A stretch of 36,310 nt of DNA from Methylophaga sp. (GCA_002733715.2 NVWQ02000018.1:1-36310); one strand, 5' to 3'; shown: positions 6,984 through 15,439, counted from the first letter of the stretch. A program made the numbers and translations. The notes: generated by a model not told the origin, from the sequence alone.

Positions 6984-7003
6984 ATTATATAGGAATTTTT
7001 CCT
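6984..7003 (-). promoter_or_regulatory. pepSY1 promoter with 13-bp palindromic operator
   Basis: The palindrome AGGAATTTTTCCT (6991-7003) is followed on the minus strand, after one base, by a perfect -10 box TATAAT (6989-6984). The palindrome would sit in the spacer and -35 zone. The same AGGAA-N3-TTCCT motif occurs at 9181 and 25556. Confidence 0.55.
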
Positions 7004-7028
7004 GAAGCAAACAGGATATTCACACAAC

Positions 7029-7682
7029 TTAATGACTTTTTATAATTCCCAGTGTCATTGCGATGCGTGCCAAGTCTGCCGCGGTGCTCGCATTTAGCTT
7101 GCTTTTAATCTGTGTACTGTAATTTGCGACAGTTTTATAACCTAAACACAGATCAGTGGCCGCCCCATGCGCCGTCATACCATTAGCCAACAAGCAAAAA
7201 ACATCAAACTCCCGTGGTGACAACACATCAACCACTTCTCTTAATTTTTCTTCATCATTGTGAGCGTTATTTTGTTGCTCAGACAATAAACCCTCTTCAA
7301 CATATTGCTTGCCTGAAGCCACTACCGCCACGGCTTCAGCCAACACTTCTGCCGCACTGTTTTTGCTAACATAACCTCTTGCCCCCGCTTGCAGAGCCCG
7401 TTCAACATAAATAGATTCATCATGAATACTATAAACCAGCACTATCGCATTAGCATCAAGTTGAATAAGACGACGAATTGTCTCTAAACCACCAATTCCG
7501 GGCATCGACAAATCCATTACCACCACATCGGGTTGAAATTCATTATAGTTCTGACATGCCAGTTCACCGCGATCAACATCCATGATTTCATCAATAAAAT
7601 CTTGCGTCGATAACAATATCCGAAAACCCGCACGCACTACCGTGTGATCATCCACTAATAATACTTTAAGCTTTTCACTCAT
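7029..7682 (-). CDS. NarL/LuxR-family response regulator (MoxX-like)
   Basis: This is a DNA-binding response regulator of 217 residues. The receiver domain (1-120) has the acidic pair DD (11-12), phospho-acceptor D57 in VVVMDLSMPG, S85 and K107. The LuxR-type HTH (about 152-200) includes LSPREFDVFCLLANGMT and YKTVANYSTQIKSKLNA. Its start overlaps the kinase stop by eight bases, so the two are translationally coupled partners. All signature residues are present. Its targets probably include the three promoters that share the 13-bp palindrome, but this is inference from position and symmetry. Confidence 0.92.
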   Translation of the reverse strand: MSEKLKVLLVDDHTVVRAGFRILLSTQDFIDEIMDVDRGELACQNYNEFQPDVVVMDLSMPGIGGLETIRRLIQLDANAIVLVYSIHDESIYVERALQAGARGYVSKNSAAEVLAEAVAVVASGKQYVEEGLLSEQQNNAHNDEEKLREVVDVLSPREFDVFCLLANGMTAHGAATDLCLGYKTVANYSTQIKSKLNASTAADLARIAMTLGIIKSH

Positions 7683-9000
7683 TATCTTTTTTCCTTATAA
7701 AAGGCATCCAAGCACTGACGGTCATACCTTTACCGTTGCTTGATTCAAAGCTAAACTGACCGCCTAAATTTTCAACGCGTTCACGCATTCCTAAAACACC
7801 AAAACCTTGCGCCCCCACTTTACCGCCCACACCGTTATCACTCACCACTAATGTTACCCGCGATTGATTAGCCGAATTAACATCCACTGTGACTTCAGAA
7901 GCATTAGCGTGGCGCACAACATTCGTCAAACACTCCTGCACCACCCGATACACATTAATCGCCACCTCATTATCAAGCATTTCTACCTGGTCATCATAAT
8001 GGAATAGTATATCAAGTGTGGGTTGGCGTCTTCGCCATTCATTAACTAAATCAGTCAGTGTTGCACCCAAACCTAACTCCGCCAAACTTAATGGATGAAG
8101 GGTTCGCATCATTGATCGCACTACTTTTGCTAAATGGTCGCAAATCTCAATAATTGAATCGGCTATTGATGGCATATCAACATTGCCCTGCTTTGAAGCC
8201 ACCGCCATCGCTTTAATCGCAGTTAATGATTGCCCCATCTCATCATGTAGCTCTCTCGACATGGTTTTGCGCTCTGTTTCTTGAATATTCATAGTGTGTC
8301 GCGCTAAGGCCTGATTATTTTCTTGAGCTATTTTTAAAGCCCGCGACATATCATTCACCTCAACAGCAATAGCATCAAACTCACTAATGTTTGATGGCGG
8401 AATAACCATGTCATATTGACCCAACTCAACTTGATGCAAACCAGTCAAAATACCTTGCACCGCCCTCAGCATCGAATTAAACACCAAATTAATTGCTAAA
8501 AATATTACCCACAACATCACCACAACAGACCAAAAGAAGGCTTTAGATTCACCCCATGCCTCGGTGATTTCATCCATTGGATTGGCTGTAATGAGAATTG
8601 TTTTTATACTTCCATTCGCCATAGTCACATCATATCTTTCAGTTAAATATTCCGTCATCACCGCTTGAATAAACCACTCAGGTGGTCTATTTTCATCTTC
8701 ATCCACAACGCGTTGCGTAACGAATCTAACAGGTTTCTCACCCTCCTGAGCAATAGAAATCTGCAAATGCCGAGTCTGTTGCAAAGCACTAATTTGAGGC
8801 AACCACTCGCTATTATCCTTACCTTCTATCGGTGCTTGTGCAAAGCCAAACTCAATCATCTGCAAGGCTAAAGTAATGGATGATTGCACCTCTTTCGCCA
8901 CAGATTGCCGTGCCTGCCAAACAGCCGTTGCACCACCTAGTAATAAGATTAATATCACCGAGAAGATAATCCGCAAATTGATTAATGTTCGTAAACTCAT
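7675..9000 (-). CDS. Membrane sensor histidine kinase, HisKA_3 type (MoxY/LapD-like input)
   Basis: In this 441-residue kinase, a membrane segment at about 10-28 and another at about 155-175 enclose a periplasmic domain of roughly 125 residues. The start (MSLRTLINLR... AVWQARQSVAKEVQSS) resembles the LapD/MoxY N-terminal domain. A HAMP-like linker follows, then the dimerisation helix with H252 in TMSRELHDEMGQSLTAIKA, the N box (NVYRVVQECLTNVVRHA) and the G1 box (VVSDNGVGG). MoxY-type kinases control methanol oxidation genes in some methylotrophs, and the related MxaY takes part in the lanthanide switch; the stimulus here is unknown. GGAA lies about eight bases before the ATG. Confidence 0.92.
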   Translation of the reverse strand: MSLRTLINLRIIFSVILILLLGGATAVWQARQSVAKEVQSSITLALQMIEFGFAQAPIEGKDNSEWLPQISALQQTRHLQISIAQEGEKPVRFVTQRVVDEDENRPPEWFIQAVMTEYLTERYDVTMANGSIKTILITANPMDEITEAWGESKAFFWSVVVMLWVIFLAINLVFNSMLRAVQGILTGLHQVELGQYDMVIPPSNISEFDAIAVEVNDMSRALKIAQENNQALARHTMNIQETERKTMSRELHDEMGQSLTAIKAMAVASKQGNVDMPSIADSIIEICDHLAKVVRSMMRTLHPLSLAELGLGATLTDLVNEWRRRQPTLDILFHYDDQVEMLDNEVAINVYRVVQECLTNVVRHANASEVTVDVNSANQSRVTLVVSDNGVGGKVGAQGFGVLGMRERVENLGGQFSFESSNGKGMTVSAWMPFIRKKDNE

Positions 9001-9158
9001 TTCATTTTTTCCATAGATTTTGTCAACTCAACCCCGAAAACAACCATTAGCACATAATTAAAAACTAATATTAAACCTAAAATCAACAAGATAATCGATC
9101 TTCATACTATTTTACATGAGAATCAAACCTTGCCACCAGTGAGCGTTTCCGAGTGAAA

Positions 9159-9174
9159 TGTGACCTCTGTCACG
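9159..9174. promoter_or_regulatory. CRP-like binding site
   Basis: TGTGA-CCTCTG-TCACG matches the CRP/Vfr consensus TGTGA-N6-TCACA at nine of ten arm positions. It lies in the divergent region between the kinase and the small plus-strand gene, seven bases from the palindrome at 9181. Confidence 0.5.
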
Positions 9175-9180
9175 CTTAAA

Positions 9181-9198
9181 AGGAAATTTTCCTATAAC
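9181..9198 (+). promoter_or_regulatory. Second copy of the 13-bp palindrome with adjoining -10-like box
   Basis: AGGAAATTTTCCT (9181-9193) is followed directly on the plus strand by TATAAC (9193-9198). This repeats the operator/-10 layout seen at pepSY1. It could control the small gene at 9245, the kinase operon on the other strand, or both. Confidence 0.5.
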
Positions 9199-9244
9199 GC
9201 TTATTTCAAATTGCTGATTATGATGCACTCCAACGAAATCAGCA

Positions 9245-9457
9245 ATGACCGAAGAACGAATGACAATAGATAATTTAGAACACAGCGCAGCGCCAGCAGA
9301 AAAAAAGATACTGGCATTATTTGATGAAATTTTAAATCACGATGGTTTTGGTGAAATTAAAGTCGAAGTCAAAATTCTTAAACGCAAACAGAAAGAAGTC
9401 ATTATTCATTGCGGTAAACAATATCGCTTTGTTGTAGATACACCGCAACAAGCATAA
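9245..9457 (+). CDS. Small unknown protein ahead of the pilin operon
   Basis: This is a 70-residue soluble protein. ATG 9245 and ATG 9260 are both possible and neither has a strong Shine-Dalgarno. A helical first half (EKKILALFDEILNHDGFGEI) is followed by a strand-rich half (KVEVKILKRKQKEVIIHCGKQYRFVV). The helix-strand pattern ending in a basic hairpin faintly resembles the YezD/DUF2292 group, but I would not assign it. A promoter with the shared palindrome lies just upstream. It is 107 bases before the first pilin gene and may be transcribed with it. Confidence 0.55.
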   Translation: MTEERMTIDNLEHSAAPAEKKILALFDEILNHDGFGEIKVEVKILKRKQKEVIIHCGKQYRFVVDTPQQA

Positions 9458-9482
9458 GCAAGAACAGAGTGTGATTTGGGTT

Positions 9483-9541
9483 CGCATCTGTGGAAAAACC
9501 AACCTTAACAAATGACCAAGAGACTGCGCGGAGCAGATGCG
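9483..9541 (+). promoter_or_regulatory. Inverted repeat in the leader of the first pilin gene
   Basis: CGCATCTG (9483-9490) and CAGATGCG (9534-9541) are perfect 8-bp inverted repeats 43 bases apart, ending 23 bases before the pilin ATG. In mRNA they could form a long-range stem upstream of the ribosome binding site. No known riboswitch consensus is recognised. Confidence 0.3.
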
Positions 9542-9564
9542 GCATAAACTCAAGAGAGACGATA

Positions 9565-10647
9565 ATGAATAGCAAACAAATAAAAAGTGCTTTAAGCACA
9601 TTCCGCGCGGCTGATGTATCAATCATCAAAGATGATGCAACACGTGCACAAGCACAAAAACTTCAAGCGAAACAAAAAGGTTTCACATTACTTGAATTAT
9701 TAATCGTAATCACATTAATCGCCGTATTAGCAACAGCAGCATTAACTGCCTATAACGGTATCGGTGAAACAGCTTCTGATACAGCTGCTGCCAATAACTT
9801 ATTAGATGCACAAAGCGCACTTAATAACTACCGTGCAATCGAAGCGGGCTACCCTGACCAATTTGATAACCTAGCCAATGCATCAGGTACTGATGCTGAC
9901 GGTATGGCAACACTGCGCGCACCTGAAACAAGTGCATTCTTTGGCCAGTGGGTAGCAGTAGATGCCGGTACTGTAGGTTCTGTATGGAAAGCTGTAGGCG
10001 ACTCAATGAAAGCAGTAGGTGTTGAAGAACTGCAAGCACTCACTAACGCCACTACATTCGATGTGGGCTATGTACCCAACTTAGCACTTAATGAAAGCTA
10101 CCCATTAACAAATGATGTAGCTCCTTCTGCTCGTGGTACTGAGCTTGAGCTTTGGGCTAATGACACTTCAGGCGCGCTTTATGGTGGTGTTTCAACAACT
10201 ACTGCGGCTGTTTCAATTGTGCCTTCATCTACAACTGGTGCTGCTGGTGACTGTACTGCAGGCCTTGTAAGTATCACTGATAGTTTTGATGGTACTACTG
10301 CAGATGAAAACCAACGTTTAAACTTAATCAATGATGCAATGGATGATGATGCTTGTGTATTAGTATTAGCGGTTGGTTTTGGTAAAGATGTCCCAGGTTC
10401 AACATCAGGCGACAAAGTTGAAATTTCACAAGTGCCTACACTAGGTACAAATAACGTGAACCCAGCTACGCATTATGCACGTGCCGTTGCCTTATTCCAA
10501 GTGGGTGCTGATGGTAGTGATGGTTCTATTGAAGATGGCGTTATCTCTGCTAGTGAAATCTTCAGAAAAGCACGTTTAGTAGGTATCGTTGACCCAGAAG
10601 GTCGTCAACGTGATGAAGTAATCGCTGCTGCAAACGACGCTGGATAA
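9565..10647 (+). CDS. Large major-type prepilin/pseudopilin with long leader
   Basis: ATG 9565 follows AGAGAGAC and gives 360 residues; an upstream ATG at 9490 is open but lacks such a site. The class III signal is LQAKQKG-FTLLELLIVITLIAV, with cleavage after G39 and E at +5. The leader of 39 residues is far longer than the usual 6-15. The mature N-terminal helix is followed by an Ala- and Asp-rich C-terminal domain with a cysteine pair (GDCTAGL, DDACVLV). It is the first gene of the secretion operon and is followed by a strong terminator, as expected for the most abundant subunit. It would assemble into a pseudopilus or pilus driven by the downstream ATPase. Confidence 0.85.
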   Translation: MNSKQIKSALSTFRAADVSIIKDDATRAQAQKLQAKQKGFTLLELLIVITLIAVLATAALTAYNGIGETASDTAAANNLLDAQSALNNYRAIEAGYPDQFDNLANASGTDADGMATLRAPETSAFFGQWVAVDAGTVGSVWKAVGDSMKAVGVEELQALTNATTFDVGYVPNLALNESYPLTNDVAPSARGTELELWANDTSGALYGGVSTTTAAVSIVPSSTTGAAGDCTAGLVSITDSFDGTTADENQRLNLINDAMDDDACVLVLAVGFGKDVPGSTSGDKVEISQVPTLGTNNVNPATHYARAVALFQVGADGSDGSIEDGVISASEIFRKARLVGIVDPEGRQRDEVIAAANDAG

Positions 10648-10689
10648 TTTGACGTTTTTATAACATCAAGTTAACAACGTAAAAGGACT

Positions 10690-10730
10690 GCGGGGCAAGG
10701 TAATTATCTTGTCCCGCTTTCTTATCTTTT
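10690..10730 (+). terminator. Strong terminator between the first and second pilin genes
   Basis: GCGGGGCAAG (10690-10699) pairs over ten positions (one G-T) with CTTGTCCCGC (10708-10717) around an eight-base loop. TTTCTTATCTTTT follows. It should end most transcripts of the first pilin gene and let only part read on into the machinery genes. Confidence 0.85.
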
Positions 10731-10834
10731 ATATCCCTTAATGATGACGACTATTTGGCTAAACATTGTTCACACAACACTATTTAGCCAAATATTTGAA
10801 TTTAATTAATGAAAACAAGTAAATGAGGTGTTTA

Positions 10835-11602
10835 TTGTTTTTTCAACTTAACCGCACAATAAAACAACAAAAACAGTTAGGCTTCACCCTGCTAGAGCTT
10901 TTGGTTGTGATTGCATTATTAGCGATTGTTGCTGGTGTAGTTATCACTAGTTATGACGGTGTGCAAGACCAAGGTCGTGCTGATGCCACAAAGTTTGAAA
11001 TGGCAGAGCTGCGCAAGGCATTGCTGCAGTTTCGGCGTGATAATCGTGAACTTCCCTGTCGTGTTTATCGTGATGGAAATTATGTTCCCGACAATACAGG
11101 TATAACTCAACTAGACTTCACCAATTTACCTTCAACGCCTTCGGTGGCTGATTACTATCTTTGGTGCGAGAATTCACACACCGACCAAGTCGATTGGGGT
11201 TTAACTTTATTGTTGGCCTTCCCATACGACAATACAGACACAGCCTATACACCGTTATTGTGGAATCCAGATACCAAACATGGTTGGAATGGACCTTATG
11301 TTAATAATCAGGGATTAGTTGATGGCTGGGGGAATCGTTTTGCTTTACTCGATCCTGAGTTGGACTATTCACCTCATTATCGCTGTAAAGAAAATAGCGG
11401 AGATTACGACACCACTGGTGACTTATATTCCTGTTTAACTGCAAATGACGCCTCTTGGAATGCAGTGACTTATACCCTACCCGCAAACATTGTCAGACTA
11501 GTAAGTTTTGGACCCAATGGTAGCTATGAAGGTGACAATATCACTGCTCCTTGCCTACCGAATACTGATAGCGATGATCTTATTCTATGTTTATTGCGAT
11601 AG
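10835..11602 (+). CDS. Prepilin-type pseudopilin 2
   Basis: I prefer the TTG at 10835, because GAGGTG lies five bases upstream of it. The in-frame ATG at 10823 has no ribosome site and contains part of that motif. This gives a 16-residue leader ending KQLG-FTLLELLVVIALLAIVAG, with E at +5. The rest is a pilin globular domain with several cysteines, including a C-terminal pair (APCLPNTDSDDLILCLL) that could close a disulfide loop as in type IV pilins. The repeated GW/WNG segments (HGWNGPYVNNQGLVDGWGNR) resemble the GspG-type fold, where a similar Gly-Pro-Tyr stretch occurs. It is probably a minor or second pseudopilin of this machine. Confidence 0.82.
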   Translation: MFFQLNRTIKQQKQLGFTLLELLVVIALLAIVAGVVITSYDGVQDQGRADATKFEMAELRKALLQFRRDNRELPCRVYRDGNYVPDNTGITQLDFTNLPSTPSVADYYLWCENSHTDQVDWGLTLLLAFPYDNTDTAYTPLLWNPDTKHGWNGPYVNNQGLVDGWGNRFALLDPELDYSPHYRCKENSGDYDTTGDLYSCLTANDASWNAVTYTLPANIVRLVSFGPNGSYEGDNITAPCLPNTDSDDLILCLLR

Positions 11603-11646
11603 CTGGGTGAAATGATGATTAAAAATACAAATGTCACTATCAATAG

Positions 11647-11796
11647 CGTTCGCCCTGAGCTTGTCGAAGGGTTGCTATCACCCATGGTTCTACATGGCTC
11701 TCCTGAAAACAGTTCCGTCATTCCCGCGCAGGCGGGAATCCATAACACCGTTCGGGGTTTAACTGCTCATGGATTCCGGCTACAAGCTACCGGAAT
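11647..11796. repeat. Cluster of dispersed palindromic repeats upstream of pseudopilin 3
   Basis: Three repeat units fill the gap between pseudopilin genes 2 and 3. At 11647-11671 is the widespread sequence whose reverse reads CCTTCGACAAGCTCAGGG. At 11720-11739 is the hairpin ATTCCCGC-GCAG-GCGGGAAT. At 11773-11796 is ATTCCGG/CCGGAAT with a ten-base loop. Such elements are REP-like units. They happen to keep the frame open, so translation from ATG 11612 is possible on paper. Confidence 0.75.
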
Positions 11797-11866
11797 GACA
11801 GGAGTGGTTAGTACTAGAATGACAGGGATAATGAGTAGCGGAATGCCGAAGCGGGCGAAGGTCAGA

Positions 11867-12913
11867 ATGACGAGGCTTGGACGTAAATTACAATCTGGCT
11901 TTACCCTATTAGAAATGGTATTAGTGCTGTTTTTAATTGGTTTAATGGCTTCGGCCACCTTAATGCTCACCGAGAATGTAGAAGATCAAGCCAAATACGA
12001 TGAAACCAAACGCCGGATGGAGATAATGCGTAAAGCCATTGTCGGTGACCCAACACGCACGGTGAATGGTGGGCCTGAAATAAGTGGTTTTGTGGCAGAC
12101 ATGGGGCGTTTGCCTATTTGTATTGCTGAGTTAATTGAGTCTGGTGACGAAACAAGCCCTCCGGCTAGTGGCTCAGATCCTAAAACATATGATTCTCCTT
12201 GTGATGCTTCTGAAATAGTAGCATGGCATGTTGATGCTTCAACTGGAATTGGTTTTGGTTGGCGTGGTCCTTATATTCAGGTGATTCCTGAGCGAGATAG
12301 AGATGGCGATGGTAAACCAGATCTACGTTTTCGTGATGGATACGGTAATTCAAGCATCTCCACAACTATTGATGCTAAAAAATCTGGATGGTTCTTTTCA
12401 CCAGGAAGCAATGCCAGCGGCGCAATTGTAAGCATTGATGTTAGTAGTGCCGCTTACGATTTAGTAGATTCAGGCGATGATATTAGTAATCCATCACTGG
12501 TTACAGGTAATGATTGGCGAATAAATACAATAAATATCAATTTTATCAATCAAAATACTAGTGATGCATTGCCTGCAGCTCCCGTTCAAGCATTACTTCG
12601 AGTTTATATAGGGGCTAAATATGGTGATGCTGATGATTCAGTCCCTCTTGATGTAAGTAATGCTATTCCTGCTAACAGTGGTTCAACTCTAAAAACATTT
12701 GTCTTTGATGCTTCAACTGCAAGTCCAACGATTGGACAGCGAGGCTATGCTGTTGTCTGCTACGATGTGCCAATAGGTAGCACAGCAGATGCCTATGTTT
12801 TATTTGACGGTGATTGTGACAACCCTGGCAATGCACCGCCAACATTAACTGATATTAAATCATTCACCGCTGTTCCCCGTCAAAATATAACCCTAGACTG
12901 GATCATCCAATAA
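11867..12913 (+). CDS. Prepilin-type pseudopilin 3
   Basis: ATG 11867 has GAAGG five bases upstream and gives a normal 11-residue leader, MTRLGRKLQSG-FTLLEMVLVL, with E at +5. The frame is open back to ATG 11612, but that stretch is made of repeat elements, so I reject it as coding. The 348-residue product has the hydrophobic pilin helix, then a globular part with GFGWRGPYIQVIPERDRDGD and DGYGN, resembling the calcium-binding loop region of GspG-like pseudopilins. A large C-terminal beta-rich domain follows. The stop codon overlaps the start of the PilM-like gene (TAATG), so the two are translated together. Confidence 0.82.
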   Translation: MTRLGRKLQSGFTLLEMVLVLFLIGLMASATLMLTENVEDQAKYDETKRRMEIMRKAIVGDPTRTVNGGPEISGFVADMGRLPICIAELIESGDETSPPASGSDPKTYDSPCDASEIVAWHVDASTGIGFGWRGPYIQVIPERDRDGDGKPDLRFRDGYGNSSISTTIDAKKSGWFFSPGSNASGAIVSIDVSSAAYDLVDSGDDISNPSLVTGNDWRINTININFINQNTSDALPAAPVQALLRVYIGAKYGDADDSVPLDVSNAIPANSGSTLKTFVFDASTASPTIGQRGYAVVCYDVPIGSTADAYVLFDGDCDNPGNAPPTLTDIKSFTAVPRQNITLDWIIQ

Positions 12914-14682
12914 TGCTGAAATCACTCTTCAATTTCGGCAAAACAAAAATGCTGTTAGTCTGTGAAACCGATGGTTTTATTATGCGTGGTGCAGTGTTTA
13001 CCCGTGCGGGTAAAGAAGTCGTTATCCTGCATAAAGCACAATCACAACAAGCTAATATGGCCGATGCGGTTGCGGATGTGATCAAACAACTCAAAGAGGC
13101 AGGCTGGGAAGGTAATGAGGCCGTATTACTCTCGCCCACCGTTTTATCTACATTAATTGAATTACCCATTAACCCTAAAAAACCGCGGCCCTTAGCGCAA
13201 ATGCAAGAGTTGGTGAAGTGGGAAGTTGAACCCTTATTAATGCAACATACCACCCAATGGTCAGTGGGGCATTTATTAGTCGGTCGCGGTTATATGACCG
13301 AGGAGCAAGCTGAAGCCGTAATGGATCTGCAACAGGCTAAACCTAACCCAGCCGGTGGTTTAGAATTATCAGATAAATATGCATTACGTCGCTTTGGTGA
13401 GTTAGCCGAAGAACTGGGTTATATTCGTGCTAGCCAACTTAAAGCCTGCCTTGCAGGGCAAGAGTGGTTAAAATCAGATGATGAAGAAATCGAATGTGGT
13501 TGGATCCCACAAGGTGAAGCGCCCGATATACCCAGAACGTATAACTGGCTGGTCAGTTGTACAAGCAAGTCATTATTACAGCGTTGGATAAAAACATTCA
13601 GCACACAAGGTATAAATTTACAGGCAATGTATCCACTTGCTGGTTGTAGCTCTGTTTTGTTGGCTGATGAATCTTCTGATGCCGTTTTGTTAGAGTCACA
13701 TGCTGATTCTGCCTTTGTTCAGCAAATCGTTGAAGAAAAAATAGCGGCGCAATTTCTACTGGTTAACCCAGCAAAACAAGCTGTTGAACTGTGTATAGAA
13801 AGTTTCCATACCTTAAATCCATCGTCAACGGAGGCTGTTTATCTGGCTGATTGGCAAGATAACAGCCAAGATCTTGCCAATGAGCTAAAAAATACGCTTG
13901 ATATAACACCCACAATACTCAATCAAGCACTTATTTCAGAGGGCGTTAGCCCCGGAATGGCGGGTGCAAGCCTACATGCACTCTCTTCTTCGGATGTAAA
14001 ACGATGTACTGATGTACGCTTAGGTGGGCCACCACCTGCATTGTGGGATCGAATCGAAGTGCGTGCTATTGCCTTATTTTTAGCACTCTTTTTATTAATT
14101 GCTGGCTTAGAAGCCTCACTTTTTATTAGAGGTGATCAAATTCGATCACATAAAGCAGAAATAGATGCACGCTGGAAAAATATTGACAGTGCTTCAAAAC
14201 GTATTAACAATGAAATAGCCCAAGTTAACGAACGAAAAAAATCAATCAAAGAACAACAACAACAAGCAAAAAGAGCCCAGGCGAGATTAGAATTTTTCAG
14301 TAAAGAAATCCCTGAGCGTGTTGCCTTGGTGCAAGCCGTAATAGGTGTTCTACAATCAGCGGTAAACGAGCAGCTGATTGTGACTAAAATTGATGAACTT
14401 GGAAAACGTGCCACGCTTATGCCCGCCTTACCAAGATCCAATAAAGACACACGAGTAGAAGTAGAAAATTTTAACATTGCCGCATGGTCTTTGACTGAAT
14501 CTGCAGCACAAACATTTATTCAATCAATGAGTGATGCACTTCAACCCTGGGGGATAGAAATTCGAGATAGCCGTGTATTTGCACGCCCCGGCCCGGTGAA
14601 TATAGATGGTTTTGCTGTTTCATTACGATTAGTCAAATTAGTCTCCGCCGAAGAAATAAAACAACAACGGGCGATTCAATGA
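12913..14682 (+). CDS. PilM/PilN (GspL-like) inner-membrane assembly protein with MshEN-like insert
   Basis: In this 589-residue protein, the cytoplasmic part (1-380) is a PilM/GspL-type actin-like platform. One membrane segment (about 384-404, ALFLALFLLIAGLEASLF) leads to a periplasmic coiled coil and a PilN/GspL-C-like ferredoxin domain. Within the cytoplasmic part, residues 117-140 and 160-183 form two repeats (SVGHLLVGRGYMTEEQ..., RFGELAEELGYIRASQ...) that fit the 24-residue MshEN pattern RLGxxL...L...L..Q. That pattern normally occurs at the N-terminus of MshE-like ATPases, where it binds c-di-GMP. Here the spacer is 19 residues rather than five, so ligand binding is uncertain. The gene overlaps both neighbours slightly. 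Confidence 0.8.
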   Translation: MLKSLFNFGKTKMLLVCETDGFIMRGAVFTRAGKEVVILHKAQSQQANMADAVADVIKQLKEAGWEGNEAVLLSPTVLSTLIELPINPKKPRPLAQMQELVKWEVEPLLMQHTTQWSVGHLLVGRGYMTEEQAEAVMDLQQAKPNPAGGLELSDKYALRRFGELAEELGYIRASQLKACLAGQEWLKSDDEEIECGWIPQGEAPDIPRTYNWLVSCTSKSLLQRWIKTFSTQGINLQAMYPLAGCSSVLLADESSDAVLLESHADSAFVQQIVEEKIAAQFLLVNPAKQAVELCIESFHTLNPSSTEAVYLADWQDNSQDLANELKNTLDITPTILNQALISEGVSPGMAGASLHALSSSDVKRCTDVRLGGPPPALWDRIEVRAIALFLALFLLIAGLEASLFIRGDQIRSHKAEIDARWKNIDSASKRINNEIAQVNERKKSIKEQQQQAKRAQARLEFFSKEIPERVALVQAVIGVLQSAVNEQLIVTKIDELGKRATLMPALPRSNKDTRVEVENFNIAAWSLTESAAQTFIQSMSDALQPWGIEIRDSRVFARPGPVNIDGFAVSLRLVKLVSAEEIKQQRAIQ

Positions 14683-15431
14683 CGCTTTCTAAATTAAAAA
14701 AATCAGAGCAAATTTTATTTGCCAGCATCATTATTATATTGGTATTAGGTGCTTATTCATTCTTTCGTTTTATTCCTGAAAATGATGACATCGCAAAACT
14801 ACATCGGCAAGTAGAAAAAACACAAATCAAGCTACTTGATACCGATATTCCTAATGAACCAGAACAAAATGTTGCCGAATTATTAACACAACTTGATGAC
14901 CAAGAACACGCTTTAGCACTGACACAAAGCATGGCTGATGAAATCAGCCAGCGTCTCGCTCCTTTTGATTCGCAAGACTTAAAAGTTCGTATTTCAGAAC
15001 TAGCCCAAAAGTCAAAAATGCGGATCGTAACAAATGAGGAATTTTCTTCTCTTAACCATCTTCACTCACCATCAAAATTTAATACACAACAATACAAAGA
15101 TCTAAGCAAAACAGAAAGAAAAGCAAGAAGAAAAGCAGCAAGAGCGGCACAACAACAGACAAAAAAACAAGACAACACTAGGCAAACTGATTTGATTTTA
15201 GCAGCCAATTATAGCTGGATTGAACGCATGTCTGCTAAAACCATGTTTTATCGTCCTTTACAGCGTTTGGTTGTTGAAGGAAGCTATCAATCGTTGCGAT
15301 CGTTTATTCAGGGGCTTGATCATTTGGAATGGCAAGTCACCATCGTTCGTTTAGATATTGAAGCAATGCCCTTTGCACCACCACGGGGTTATCCGCAATT
15401 GCTGCAAGCTGAACTTGTGTTGGCTTTATAG
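14679..15431 (+). CDS. PilO/GspM-like inner-membrane protein
   Basis: This 250-residue protein starts by an ATGA overlap with the PilM/N gene. It has a short cytoplasmic tail, a membrane segment at about 12-30 (ILFASIIIILVLGAYSFF), a helical periplasmic stretch, and a C-terminal domain ending SLRSFIQGLDHLEWQVTIVRLDI, typical of PilO and MshJ proteins. A run of basic residues (KTERKARRKAARAAQQQTKK) interrupts the middle and is unusual for a periplasmic domain. It would pair with the PilN half of the previous protein to connect the inner-membrane platform with the secretin. Confidence 0.78.
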   Translation: MTLSKLKKSEQILFASIIIILVLGAYSFFRFIPENDDIAKLHRQVEKTQIKLLDTDIPNEPEQNVAELLTQLDDQEHALALTQSMADEISQRLAPFDSQDLKVRISELAQKSKMRIVTNEEFSSLNHLHSPSKFNTQQYKDLSKTERKARRKAARAAQQQTKKQDNTRQTDLILAANYSWIERMSAKTMFYRPLQRLVVEGSYQSLRSFIQGLDHLEWQVTIVRLDIEAMPFAPPRGYPQLLQAELVLAL

Positions 15432-15439
15432 GAAATACC

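Noticed and set aside
9458-9564. c-di-GMP riboswitch before the pilin gene
   Set aside because: An inverted repeat exists, but the conserved GEMM core and tetraloop receptor sequences are not present.
11612-11866. N-terminal extension of pseudopilin 3
   Set aside because: The stretch is composed of dispersed repeats. ATG 11867 has a Shine-Dalgarno and a normal prepilin leader.
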